Shown here piece by piece: positions 16,657 through 25,212 of a DNA stretch of 64,000 nt. The stretch spans positions 1,178,001-1,242,000 of the forward strand of contig NZ_JAQTHX010000001.1 of the NCBI RefSeq assembly GCF_029433335.1, given 5' to 3'. The position numbers and the translations under genes were made by a program. The stretch comes from Bifidobacterium sp. ESL0745. GTDB taxonomy: Bacteria > Actinomycetota > Actinomycetes > Actinomycetales > Bifidobacteriaceae. The stretch's first letter is position 1. Each line of letters opens with the position of its first letter. A model generated the notes under the pieces. The model was not told the DNA's origin. It made no database searches and saw nothing but the letters and a program-made list of their open reading frames with translations.

Positions 16657-17580
16657 TCAGTAATGAATGATCTGATGCTGCGAAACCTGATCGGCCGTGA
16701 ACGTCCTGGAGAATGTCTTCCCCTGCAAAGTCACCCCGCACTCGGAGGTGACAACGGAACCGTCAGGATTGACCTTTTCAATGATGGCGACATGGCCACA
16801 AGTCGGGTTGGAACCGTCCTGGCCAGGAGCGAAAACCATGATATCGCCGGTATGGCGCGCCGTGCGGTCAACCCAATAGCCCATGGAACGCGCAGAAGCC
16901 GCCCACTGAGCACCGTTGCCCATCTGCGAACCAGCAGGAAGGCCAAGCTGATGCCGGCGCACATACACCCACCAGGTGCACTGGCTGAAATCATAATTAT
17001 TGCCCGCATCCCCTGTGGCGTGATTCGGATTGAAACCAGAGGGAAGCGACGAGTAATCCTGATCCATAAGACTTGCGATCTGTGGATTGCCGGCAGTCGA
17101 CTTCGACATTGCAGAGATATCCAACGAAGTATTGGACGCTCCAAGACTCCACGTGCCATCGTCACTGTTCTGGGGAAGCGGGGTACGGTCTTCTGAACGG
17201 GACGCCGCACTGACTGGCCTCAGTGTAGAGGTCGTAGTGGTTTCGGCAGAAGCGGTAAAACTGGGACGACTGGGGTTTCCGGCCATTGCTGCCGTGGCGG
17301 TGGCGCCCACCAAAGCGGCCAGAGAAGCCGAGACCACCGCCGCGTGGTGGTGATTCTCACTTTCCCTTGCCAGACGAATGGAACGACGGGTTTCAGGCAC
17401 AATCTCGTTGAGCTTGTCCATGACTTCAGGGCTCAGGCCGACCATGGCCCCATTGGTGTCCACTGCCTGGGCCTGTCGCACTGCCTTGAGCGAATGCGTT
17501 CCCTCGGAAGGAGAAAAAAGCGACGAAACGCTGACAGCACGTCTCGTTCCTCTTTGTGCCCTGTGCGCACCGTGAACCAT
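16657..17580 (-). CDS. CHAP-domain cell-wall amidase or endopeptidase
   Basis: 307 residues from the ATG at 17580, which has AGGAG 8 nt upstream. A hydrophobic stretch at about 80-105 (VVSASLAALVGATATAAMAG) is a signal anchor or late signal peptide behind an unusual basic N-terminal region. The C-terminal CHAP domain has the catalytic cysteine in DFSQCTWWVYVRR and the histidine in CGHVAIIEKV. CHAP enzymes cleave peptidoglycan amide bonds. The long N-terminal extension before the export signal is odd and may hold the real start further in. Confidence 0.85.
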   Translation of the reverse strand: MVHGAHRAQRGTRRAVSVSSLFSPSEGTHSLKAVRQAQAVDTNGAMVGLSPEVMDKLNEIVPETRRSIRLARESENHHHAAVVSASLAALVGATATAAMAGNPSRPSFTASAETTTTSTLRPVSAASRSEDRTPLPQNSDDGTWSLGASNTSLDISAMSKSTAGNPQIASLMDQDYSSLPSGFNPNHATGDAGNNYDFSQCTWWVYVRRHQLGLPAGSQMGNGAQWAASARSMGYWVDRTARHTGDIMVFAPGQDGSNPTCGHVAIIEKVNPDGSVVTSECGVTLQGKTFSRTFTADQVSQHQIIHY

Positions 17581-17904
17581 AAACCAACTCCTTGCGGACA
17601 ATTTTCAGTGATGCCAGATGCCCGACGAACGTTATCGGTACAACACCGTATCAATAGCGCAGCGCAACGTGCATCTGCCACCCCATGAATTCTGCTACCA
17701 GAATACTTCATTCCATGATTTTTTTACAGCCGTTCTGACCACTGTCGTCTCAAAACGGCAATATGTACTCGATTTATCGGCGTGTCACATTTTCTTCACA
17801 TAAAAGACAAAAACATAGAGGCTGAAAACTTCCTATTTTGAGAACTGAGGCAATACTCCTCAAACCACTTACGAAACCGATAAAACGCTTGAGAAAAACA
17901 AGAC
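17581..17904. other. Intergenic region between CHAP gene and manA
   Basis: 324 bp. Apart from the CHAP ribosome binding site at the left end and a weak 5-bp stem (TGAGG/CCTCA) near 17850 I see no gene, terminator or repeat. Confidence 0.4.
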
Positions 17905-19458
17905 TCATATCTGCGAGGAAGCCATGATAAACGTACCGATCTCACTGTAGGAATCCATGTGAACCGATCCGTCGGAAGCAGGAACAAAAACCGCCTCACC
18001 CTGCTGTAGAACCCTTGATTCCCGTGAACTGGTGACTCTGACCGTGCCCTCGATGCACACCACGATTCTCGGACCGAAATGCCGGGCGGTGAAGGCGACC
18101 TTGGTCATCAACCTGCCGTAACGAAGCGACAGGCGTTCGACGATTGGCCACGGGCGCTGAGCCGTGCCGACCCGGCCATAACTGAGCATGAATTCGTCAA
18201 TCTTCGGCCGATAGACAAGCCTATTGCCCAGCATCGTGCCCAAGTCCCCCATCCAATTGACACTCGGGTCGATAGGCGAGGATGAAGTGCAGTCAAGGCT
18301 GCGCAGGAAGTCGGGAATATCCTTGTGCTTGACCGTCATCCCGGCACGCAGCACGTTGTCGGAATTGTTCATGATCTCGACCCCGGTGCCATGGATATAG
18401 GCGTGGGGCGTGCCGGCAGGAATGAAAACCGACTCCCCTTGCTGCAGCGAAACCGGATTCATCATCAGCAACGCAAGGACGCTGGGGTCGCCGGGAAACG
18501 CCTGTTCGGCCGCCAACGCAAACCGGAAGGCAAGAAGCGAGCGTTCATCACGAATCTGCGTCGCGGCGTTTTCAAGGGCTTTACGCAGGCCGGAGGCACT
18601 TTTGGCACTCACGGCAGTGTGGAATGCGCGGAAAATCCGTTTCTGGGATGGCTGCCACACCGCCGAAGCCACTGGCATCATCGCGTCCACATCGGCAAAA
18701 TCACGGGTTTCCTCCGACGACGCTGCACCGAACACCCCGCGCATGCCATGCAGACCATATAGTCCGTGATGCGATTGCGGGGTAAGCACTTCGACCATAC
18801 GCTGTGCGATCGGGTGATCGACCAGTGTGAGATTGGAAAGCATGAACGCCGGTGTCGCAAACCCCACGGAAGCCTCAAATGGCTGCAATGCCACAACCAT
18901 CTCGTTCTTTGCAACCCCATCCTTAAAACAACGTTCAGGGGCATCAATCGGAACATGGTCGATATTCTCCGCGTTGAAACCGGCACGCGCCTGAAAATCG
19001 ACGGGATGGACCTGAAGAGAAAGCGGGATCCTTGCGGAAATGACTTTTAAGAGGTAAGGCAGAACGGGACCGAATTTATTCGAGCAACGTACGCCAAGCA
19101 TGCCTTCCGGGTCGTTACGAATGAGGTCGGTCAGCGGCATGGCAACGGTTTGCTGACAGTTTTGCGCGGTTTCGGGCTCTGGCAGACCGTCCGAAAGCGG
19201 ACTGTGCGATTGCGACGACGTGGCATGTCTTGGTGACCGGACTGGCAATCTTTGCGGATTCACGTCAATGGATGAAGGCCATTGGGTATGGCCGCTGAAC
19301 CACATCTCGGCGATAGGACCATCGCCGGGGTACGGACGGGCAGCGGTCGCGCCTAGCAGCGATACAGGATCAGTACGCAATTGCGAAGCGAACATGTTCT
19401 GCAAATGGGTATAGGACCCCCAGGCATACCGTTTGACGACCGGGTGAATCGAATACAC
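17905..19458 (-). CDS. manA: Mannose-6-phosphate isomerase, type I
   Basis: 517 residues, longer than the usual 390-420 because of low-complexity inserts near residues 75-110. The start GTG at 19458 has AGGAG 7 nt upstream. It reads HPVVKRYAWGSYTHLQ, then LQVHPVD (zinc ligands), KNEMVVAL, and VFIPAGTPHAYIHGTGVEIM. A second cupin half (RFFGPRIV-like and GEAVFVPA) ends the protein. It interconverts mannose-6-phosphate and fructose-6-phosphate, with zinc. In bifidobacteria this feeds sugars into the fructose-6-phosphate shunt. Confidence 0.93.
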   Translation of the reverse strand: MYSIHPVVKRYAWGSYTHLQNMFASQLRTDPVSLLGATAARPYPGDGPIAEMWFSGHTQWPSSIDVNPQRLPVRSPRHATSSQSHSPLSDGLPEPETAQNCQQTVAMPLTDLIRNDPEGMLGVRCSNKFGPVLPYLLKVISARIPLSLQVHPVDFQARAGFNAENIDHVPIDAPERCFKDGVAKNEMVVALQPFEASVGFATPAFMLSNLTLVDHPIAQRMVEVLTPQSHHGLYGLHGMRGVFGAASSEETRDFADVDAMMPVASAVWQPSQKRIFRAFHTAVSAKSASGLRKALENAATQIRDERSLLAFRFALAAEQAFPGDPSVLALLMMNPVSLQQGESVFIPAGTPHAYIHGTGVEIMNNSDNVLRAGMTVKHKDIPDFLRSLDCTSSSPIDPSVNWMGDLGTMLGNRLVYRPKIDEFMLSYGRVGTAQRPWPIVERLSLRYGRLMTKVAFTARHFGPRIVVCIEGTVRVTSSRESRVLQQGEAVFVPASDGSVHMDSYSEIGTFIMASSQI

Positions 19459-19564
19459 TTGAAAGCTCCTTGTAATTTTACGCTTCCCCTATGTTCTCAT
19501 AGCTCTTCTACCAGTCCAGAAATCGGAATCAGCGTAAAGCCGCCCCAAGGTTAGCCCCAGAGAC

Positions 19565-19570
19565 TAAAAT
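19565..19570 (+). promoter_or_regulatory. -10 hexamer TAAAAT of a leaderless start
   Basis: TAAAAT ends 7 nt before the ATG at 19578. No Shine-Dalgarno sequence is present. Confidence 0.5.
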
Positions 19571-19577
19571 AAAATAT

Positions 19578-19835
19578 ATGAAGTTTACCCCGATCATCAA
19601 CCCTGATGTCTGTAAGCCTGCGCCCAAGCCTGTCCAGGTTGATCTGCGCAAAACCTTCCTGATCGTCACCAGTTGGTGGCTCATCGCCCTTCTTGTCAGC
19701 GTTATATTGTTCGCCTGTGGATTCCACGTGCTCGAAGCCATAATCCTGTGCTCCGCGGGAGTCATCATCGGCGCGTTGATGCTGATCTGGGAACATTTCG
19801 ACCGCTGGGATTATCGCCGTCTCGGCGCCAACTGA
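19578..19835 (+). CDS. Small membrane protein (DUF2530-like)
   Basis: 85 residues with two transmembrane helices (about 27-48 and 52-70) and a short charged tail EHFDRWDYRR. The start PKPVQVDLRKTFLIVTSWWL resembles the actinobacterial DUF2530 pattern, in which a VD(G/L)R motif leads into the first helix. Role unknown. It stands 113 bp before phoU on the same strand. The family call is tentative; that it is a real gene is supported by composition and promoter position. Confidence 0.6.
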   Translation: MKFTPIINPDVCKPAPKPVQVDLRKTFLIVTSWWLIALLVSVILFACGFHVLEAIILCSAGVIIGALMLIWEHFDRWDYRRLGAN

Positions 19836-19948
19836 TTCCAACCGGCTGCCATCGCATCTATCCGTCAAGCTTTTCCCGACGTCATTTACCAACAAAACCA
19901 GAACACAACGCATAACCTGCACATCCAACAACTACGAAAGAGGTTCAT

Positions 19949-20626
19949 ATGCGCGTTATCTACAACGAAGAGCTGAAGGCGGTGGCCGACGATCTCGAGC
20001 GTATGGCCAACGGGGTCTGTGCGGCTATCCACGGGGCAGGGAAAGCGCTGATGAACGAGGATATGGCCACCGCGAAATCGGTGATTGACGGCGATGCCGA
20101 CATCGACGCATTGGAAAAGCAGATCCTTGACCAATGCGTGAAGCTGCTGGCCCAGCAGAACCCGGTCGCCACGGACCTGCGCGTGGTCGTGGCCACGCTG
20201 CGACTTGCTTCCACCATCGAGCGAATGGGCGATCTTGCACAACATATCGCACAGACGGCCTATCGGGCACGCCCAGGCTCTGCGCTGCCGAATGACGAGA
20301 AAACGCGGCAGATCTTCGGTAAGATGCGGCAACTGCTTGACATCACCGCCGACAGGCTGCCGGAAATGCTTGCCGACCGCGACACGACACTTGCCCAGCA
20401 GGTCATCGCTGATGACAACAAGCTCGACGAGTTGCATCAGGAATCCTTCGAGCTGGTGCTTGACGACTCGTGGAAAGGCACCAAACAACAGCTCATCGAC
20501 GTGGTGCTGACCGCGCGCTTCATGGAGCGGCTTGGCGATCACGCCGTCTCCACAGCCCGTCAGGTAGTCTATATCGTCTCCGGCTTCGATCCGAGCAAGG
20601 AACCCCGCAATCTCGACGAAGATTGA
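19949..20626 (+). CDS. phoU: Phosphate transport regulator PhoU
   Basis: 225 residues forming two similar three-helix bundles. The PhoU metal-binding signatures are visible: IERMGDLAQHIAQ near residue 92 and MERLGDHAVSTAR near 193. PhoU restrains the Pst phosphate transporter and signals phosphate status to a sensor kinase. No pst genes lie next to it here. AAAGAGG precedes the ATG at 19949. Confidence 0.93.
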   Translation: MRVIYNEELKAVADDLERMANGVCAAIHGAGKALMNEDMATAKSVIDGDADIDALEKQILDQCVKLLAQQNPVATDLRVVVATLRLASTIERMGDLAQHIAQTAYRARPGSALPNDEKTRQIFGKMRQLLDITADRLPEMLADRDTTLAQQVIADDNKLDELHQESFELVLDDSWKGTKQQLIDVVLTARFMERLGDHAVSTARQVVYIVSGFDPSKEPRNLDED

Positions 20627-20886
20627 TTTTCGTCTAATGGGAATTTCCTACGCATAGTTCCGGCGACAGGCGTCTGCCTGTACCTCTAACTGGTCAATCG
20701 TGCCCCATGACGTGTTTTACCGCGGCGCGTTTTAACAGCAAAAACAAACGGAAAGAGACAGGGATGGCCGTTTAGAGGCAGTAACAGCCGACATTGGAAG
20801 TTTCCTTCAGCCGCTTCTGACAACATAAAAGGGCGGTTCATGCGACTTAATATCGCATGAACCGCCCTTTTTAAAAAATCAGTGGC
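20627..20886. other. Intergenic region between convergent phoU and gpmA
   Basis: No gene seen. The gpmA terminator lies at its right end (20827-20873). Confidence 0.5.
20827..20873. terminator. Bidirectional terminator between phoU and gpmA
   Basis: 19-bp arms starting AAAAGGGCGGTTCATGCGA and ending with its complement CCGCCCTTTT. T runs occur on both strands. Confidence 0.85.
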
Positions 20887-21633
20887 TTACTTCTTGGCTT
20901 GGCCCTGTGCAGCCACGGCGGCAGCGCCGGCAGCGGCAGCTTCGGGGTCGAGGTACTCGCCACGAGGCTTGATCGGCTTCATGTTCTCGTCAAGCTCGTA
21001 AACCAGCGGTATGGCCGTCGGAATATTGACCTTGGAGATCTCTTCGTCGCTCAGCCCGTCAAGCATCTTGACGATGGCTCGCAGGGAGTTGCCATGCGCG
21101 GCGATCAGGACGGTCTTGCCGCTCTTGAGCTCAGGAACAATGTCGGATTCCCAATAGGGGGTGACGCGCGCGACGACGTTGGCCAGAGCCTCGGTCTCGG
21201 GCACCGGATCGCCGGCGTAACGCGGATCGTGGTTCTGCGAGAACTTGTCGTCGGGATCGATTTCCGGCGGCGGGGTACCGTAGGAACGACGCCAAATCAT
21301 GAACTTCTCGTCGCCGTACTTCTCACGGATTTCGGACTTGTTCTTGCCTTGGAGGGCGCCATAATGACGCTCGTTGAGCCTCCAGCTACGCTTGACCGGA
21401 ATCCAGAGGCGATCGGCCTCATCCAGCGCGTAGTTGGCGGTGTTGATGGCGCGACGCAGCAGCGAAGTGAAGACGATGTCGGGAAGGACATTCTTCTCCT
21501 TGAGGAGCTGACCGCCATGCTTGGCTTCTTCGACGCCCTGCTCGGTGAGCGGAACATCGACCCAGCCGGTGAACTGGTTTGTTTTATTCCATGCGCTCTG
21601 GCCGTGCCGGAGCAATACTAATCTATAAGACAT
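20887..21633 (-). CDS. gpmA: 2,3-bisphosphoglycerate-dependent phosphoglycerate mutase
   Basis: 248 residues. The phosphohistidine motif [10 protein letters not shown] starts the protein, with [11 protein letters not shown] and [12 protein letters not shown] further on. It interconverts 3- and 2-phosphoglycerate in glycolysis. The C-terminal tail is Ala-rich. TAAAAT (21640-21645, minus strand) lies 6 nt before the ATG and no ribosome binding site is seen, so a leaderless transcript is likely. Confidence 0.96.
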   Translation of the reverse strand: MSYRLVLLRHGQSAWNKTNQFTGWVDVPLTEQGVEEAKHGGQLLKEKNVLPDIVFTSLLRRAINTANYALDEADRLWIPVKRSWRLNERHYGALQGKNKSEIREKYGDEKFMIWRRSYGTPPPEIDPDDKFSQNHDPRYAGDPVPETEALANVVARVTPYWESDIVPELKSGKTVLIAAHGNSLRAIVKMLDGLSDEEISKVNIPTAIPLVYELDENMKPIKPRGEYLDPEAAAAGAAAVAAQGQAKK

Positions 21634-21676
21634 AGTTCAATTTTAGTTGATGAATGCGACTATGGTGCAATAAAGC

Positions 21677-21741
21677 TGTGAGCGTTCACAATACCTCGCG
21701 CTCAAATAAAAACCACGAAACCGGACCAGTGAACGCTCACA
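21677..21741. terminator. Perfect 13-bp inverted repeat at the end of menA
   Basis: TGTGAGCGTTCAC (21677-21689) and GTGAACGCTCACA (21729-21741) with a 39-nt loop. The right arm includes the menA stop codon. Could be a terminator or an operator in front of gpmA's neighbour; no T run follows closely. Confidence 0.5.
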
Positions 21742-22774
21742 GGGTCAGGGCAATTTCCACAACAATGAAGACTATCGAGAATAACAAAACTGTCATGCTG
21801 CACATCGGCAGCGCCTTGACGAAATTGCCAGCGTTCACGCTTTTGACCAAGCCCGTTGCCGCTTTGATGCACACCAACGCAACGAGAATCGCGACAATCG
21901 CCCACACAAGGCCGGCAACACTGAAGTTGCGGAAGAGCAACACAACAGGAACGCACGCGCCGATGACCGTGAGCACCAACGGGACCAGGTAGGTCACGAA
22001 CAACACCGTCTGTGCGTTCTTGCGGCCAAGGCGCACGCCGAGCGTCATCTTGCCGCTGACCTTGTCCTCATCGACGTCGCGGAGATTGTTGACCATCAAA
22101 ATGGCGCAGGAGAAGAGGCCGCAGAGCACCGCGCCCAAAACACCTTCGGCGTTGACACGGCCGGTCAGCACATATTGCGTGCCGAGCACCGCAACCAGGC
22201 CGAAGAAGATGAAGACGCCGACTTCACCGAAACCGGCATATCCGTAAGGATGTTTGCCGCCGACATAGAACCATCCGGCCAGCAGGCACAGCACACCAAG
22301 GGCGATGAGCCACCAATGCCCGGTGATGATGGTGATAATCAGACCGGCGACACAGGCGACGAAGGCGTTGACCCCGGCCGCCGCCAGCACCTGGCCGGGC
22401 TTGACACGACCGGAAACAGTGAGACGCTGCGGTTTGGCCGTCTTGACTTCCGCGTCACCTCGGCCCTCGTCCGTGCCACGGATGCCGTCGGAATAGTCGT
22501 TGGCGAAATTCGCGGCAATCTGGATGAACAGCGCAACCACTACACACAGCAGCGCAAGCAAAGCGAACTTCCCCCATGGCATGTTGGCCGCCGGAGCACT
22601 CAAGCCACTCGGTTCCGCCACACAGGCCTGGAGTTCTTTTGGAGCAGCGGCGCATCCTGCCGGCTGCGATTTCAACAGACGATACCCCGCAGCGACACCG
22701 ACTAATACAGGCGCGATGGATGCCGGCAACGTTTTCGGACGTAACCCGTTGACCCACAAATCCAAGTTCTTCAA
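21737..22774 (-). CDS. menA: 1,4-dihydroxy-2-naphthoate polyprenyltransferase (MenA)
   Basis: 345 residues, UbiA family, with about eight transmembrane helices. The first Asp-rich motif is NDYSDGIRGTDEG (residues 92-104), and the second is DVDEDKVSGKMTLG (233-246). MenA attaches a polyprenyl chain to 1,4-dihydroxy-2-naphthoate, giving demethylmenaquinone. No other men genes are in this window. A quinone is required by NDH-2 and cytochrome bd encoded at 1991-4688, so this gene may supply it, perhaps from scavenged naphthoate. The start is TTG at 22774. A Pro/Ala/Cys-rich loop (about 35-65) between the first two helices is longer than usual. Confidence 0.85.
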   Translation of the reverse strand: MKNLDLWVNGLRPKTLPASIAPVLVGVAAGYRLLKSQPAGCAAAPKELQACVAEPSGLSAPAANMPWGKFALLALLCVVVALFIQIAANFANDYSDGIRGTDEGRGDAEVKTAKPQRLTVSGRVKPGQVLAAAGVNAFVACVAGLIITIITGHWWLIALGVLCLLAGWFYVGGKHPYGYAGFGEVGVFIFFGLVAVLGTQYVLTGRVNAEGVLGAVLCGLFSCAILMVNNLRDVDEDKVSGKMTLGVRLGRKNAQTVLFVTYLVPLVLTVIGACVPVVLLFRNFSVAGLVWAIVAILVALVCIKAATGLVKSVNAGNFVKALPMCSMTVLLFSIVFIVVEIALTL

Positions 22775-22889
22775 AATGAATCCAACTCCCTTACAGGCAA
22801 ACTCAGAGACAAACCGGCGTTTTGCGACGGTACAATTGCTTAAACCATGTAAAACTATAGCAGGATTGACGACCGTGTTTTTTATACAA

Positions 22890-22920
22890 AAGTTGCCGAC
22901 CTGAAAAAGGCCAGCAACTT
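22890..22920 (-). terminator. Terminator of lysS
   Basis: Arms AAGTTGC and GCAACTT with an imperfect inner stem (22890-22920). On the minus strand TTTTGTATAAAAAAC follows. Confidence 0.65.
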
Positions 22921-23071
22921 GCTGACATCAATCGATGTATTAAATAGACAGCATCAAACGGCTATCACTTGACGAATTATCCAATCCGGAACCAACTGGA
23001 CCATAACCGTGAGTAAGCAGACAATCGACAAACCATGACGATACGAGCCTGCTTTTCTGCGCTGTCCGGTT

Positions 23072-24736
23072 CTAGTTGAGCGGTTTGACCAGCGGGAAGG
23101 TGATGGTCTCGCGGATGGTGGCACCGGTGAGCGCGATCAGCAGGCGGTCGATGCCCATGCCCATACCTCCGGCAGGCGGCATGCCGACGCCCAGCGCCTC
23201 GAGGAAGTCCTCGTCGATATCCATCGCCTCAACGTCGCCCGCGAGCGCGTCTTTGGCTTGGTCAACCAGGCGCTGACGCTGCACCACCGGGTCGTTGAGC
23301 TCGGAGTAGCCGGTGGCCAGCTCAAAGCCGCGCACGTAAAGGTCCCACTTCTCCACCACGCCCTTCTTGCTGCGGTGCGCCTTGACCAGCGGACTGGTCT
23401 CGACCGGGAAATCGCGCACAAACGTCGGGACTTCGGCACCCAGACCGGCCTCATAGAAGTGCTCCCAAAGATGCTCGACAAGCTTGCCGTGGTTCTCGAC
23501 CTCGTCGCGCTCAACGCCAAGCTTGTCGGCGATGGCACCCAAGTGCTCCACAGACGTTTCCGGCGTGATTTCCTCGCCGAGCGATTCGGAAAGCGACTCG
23601 TACATCGAAATCTGCTTCCACTCGCCGCCGAAGTCGTATTCGCTGCCGTTGAGCAGCGTGACCTTGGTGGAGCCGAACGCGTCGATGGCGGACTGCTGGA
23701 TGAGCTTCTTGGTCAGGGCCGCGATGGTGTCGTAGTTGCCGTAGGCCTGATAGGCCTCAAGCATCGTGAATTCGGGAGCGTGCGTGCCGTCGACGCCCTC
23801 GTTGCGGAAGTCGCGGTTGATCTCGAAAACGCGCTCGATGCCACCGACCAGGCAGCGCTTGAGGAAGAGTTCCGGCGCGATGCGCAGGTAGAGGTCGATG
23901 TCGAAGGCGTTCATGTGGGTGACGAACGGACGGGCGGCCGCTCCCCCGTGCACCGTCTGGAGCATAGGGGTTTCGACTTCGAGGAAGTCGTCTTTGGCAA
24001 ATGTATTACGTAGCGAGGTGACGACCTTGGAGCGGCGACGGACCATATCACGGATCTTTTCATCGGCGATCATGCCGATATAGGGCTTGCGGGTGCGGGT
24101 GTCTTCCGTAAGCTCCTTGTGCAGCGCAGGCAACGGTTGCAAGGCCTTGGCAGCAATCTTCCATTCGCTGGCGAAAACGGAAAGCTCACCGGTCTTGGAG
24201 GCGATGACGCGTCCCTTTAGGTAAAGATGGTCGCCCAAATCGACGAACTGCTTAAACGCCTTCAGCGAGTCCGCACCGATCTCCTTCTTGGAAATCATGC
24301 CTTGAATCTTGGTGCCGTCACCCGCGGCAAGCTGCACGAAGCACAAGCCACCGCCGTTGCGCAGGAAGAGCACGCGTCCGGCAATCGAAACGACATCCTG
24401 TGTTTCGTCGCCCGCCTTGAGTTTGCCTTCATACTTGGCGCGAACCTGCGGAATCGTGTCGCTGACCTCGACCACGACCGGGTATGGTGCCACGCCGTCC
24501 TTCAGCATTTGGGCACGCTTGGCAACGCGCATCTGCACCTGTTCTGGCTGGCCTTCCGGACCGAATTCCTTGTTGGTCGGGTCAATGGCCTCGTCGAAGG
24601 ACTTACCCTCATTGATGTTTTCCGCAATGGCTTCGTCCTGTTTGAGGCGCAGTTCCGCGCGCTCGACGGTGGACATTACCGGGGTCTGGGCCTCTTCTTC
24701 ATTCCGGTTTTCGCCGGTTTCATTCGTTTCGCTCAT
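23072..24736 (-). CDS. lysS: Lysyl-tRNA synthetase, class II
   Basis: 554 residues from the ATG at 24736, which has AGGA just upstream. An acidic N-terminal extension (about 1-60) precedes the anticodon-binding OB fold and the class II core. Motif 2 is RDFRNEGVDGTHAPEFTM, and motif 3 is GGMGMGIDRLLIALTG. It charges tRNA-Lys. A longer in-frame reading to 24832 crosses the repeat array at 24805-24914 and has no support. Confidence 0.96.
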   Translation of the reverse strand: MSETNETGENRNEEEAQTPVMSTVERAELRLKQDEAIAENINEGKSFDEAIDPTNKEFGPEGQPEQVQMRVAKRAQMLKDGVAPYPVVVEVSDTIPQVRAKYEGKLKAGDETQDVVSIAGRVLFLRNGGGLCFVQLAAGDGTKIQGMISKKEIGADSLKAFKQFVDLGDHLYLKGRVIASKTGELSVFASEWKIAAKALQPLPALHKELTEDTRTRKPYIGMIADEKIRDMVRRRSKVVTSLRNTFAKDDFLEVETPMLQTVHGGAAARPFVTHMNAFDIDLYLRIAPELFLKRCLVGGIERVFEINRDFRNEGVDGTHAPEFTMLEAYQAYGNYDTIAALTKKLIQQSAIDAFGSTKVTLLNGSEYDFGGEWKQISMYESLSESLGEEITPETSVEHLGAIADKLGVERDEVENHGKLVEHLWEHFYEAGLGAEVPTFVRDFPVETSPLVKAHRSKKGVVEKWDLYVRGFELATGYSELNDPVVQRQRLVDQAKDALAGDVEAMDIDEDFLEALGVGMPPAGGMGMGIDRLLIALTGATIRETITFPLVKPLN

Positions 24737-25054
24737 AATTCCTGAGTGTACCGAGCAGCCGATACACACGATCATGCGCCTTATGTGTCCATATGAACTC
24801 ATTTTGCGTCTTTTCCAGCGCTTCACACACATTTATGCTGGAAACAACGCATTCTGCAACGCTAAATGCGTCTTTCCCAGCACATGTACCCTAATTAGTG
24901 CTGGAAACAACGCAAAATCAAACCAATAGGCCAATATCGTAGCGACCTACAGCTTCCTTCATGGAAATACAGCAGCAGCAACAGGAGAACCTGCATCCGA
25001 CACGCATGGTGGACTCGTCCGCGGGGTCGTTGTATCATGATTGCTGTTGTTCAT
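24737..25054. other. Intergenic region between lysS and tRNA-Pro
   Basis: 318 bp containing array C (24805-24914) and, to its right, the promoter region of tRNA-Pro. No gene seen. Confidence 0.5.
24805..24914. repeat. Array C: four alternately inverted 16-mers, 31-32 bp apart
   Basis: TGCTGGAAACAACGCA is present at 24836-24851 and 24899-24914. Near-complements TGCGTCTTTTCCAGCG and TGCGTCTTTCCCAGCA lie at 24805-24820 and 24867-24882. Starts are 31, 31 and 32 bp apart, and the two inverted-repeat pairs are 62-63 bp apart. Each pair could fold as a 15-bp stem. Confidence 0.85.
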
Positions 25055-25131
<77 letters not shown>

Positions 25132-25135
25132 ACTA

Positions 25136-25165
25136 GAAACCCCTTGCTTTGCACAAGGGGTTTCA
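25136..25165 (+). terminator. Terminator after tRNA-Pro
   Basis: Arms GAAACCCCTTG (25136-25146) and CAAGGGGTTTC (25154-25164), a perfect 11-bp stem. Confidence 0.75.
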
Positions 25166-25212
25166 CCATATTCAAGGCCTGACGGAAACGGGTCGGGGTT
25201 ATTACCGTGTTA

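Noticed and set aside
17581..17904. Riboswitch upstream of the cell-wall hydrolase genes
   Set aside because: I looked for c-di-AMP (ydaO)-type conserved segments, which occur before such genes in Actinobacteria, and found none.
24737..24832. Longer N-terminus for lysS
   Set aside because: The added codons run into array C and lack homology; a ribosome binding site supports 24736.
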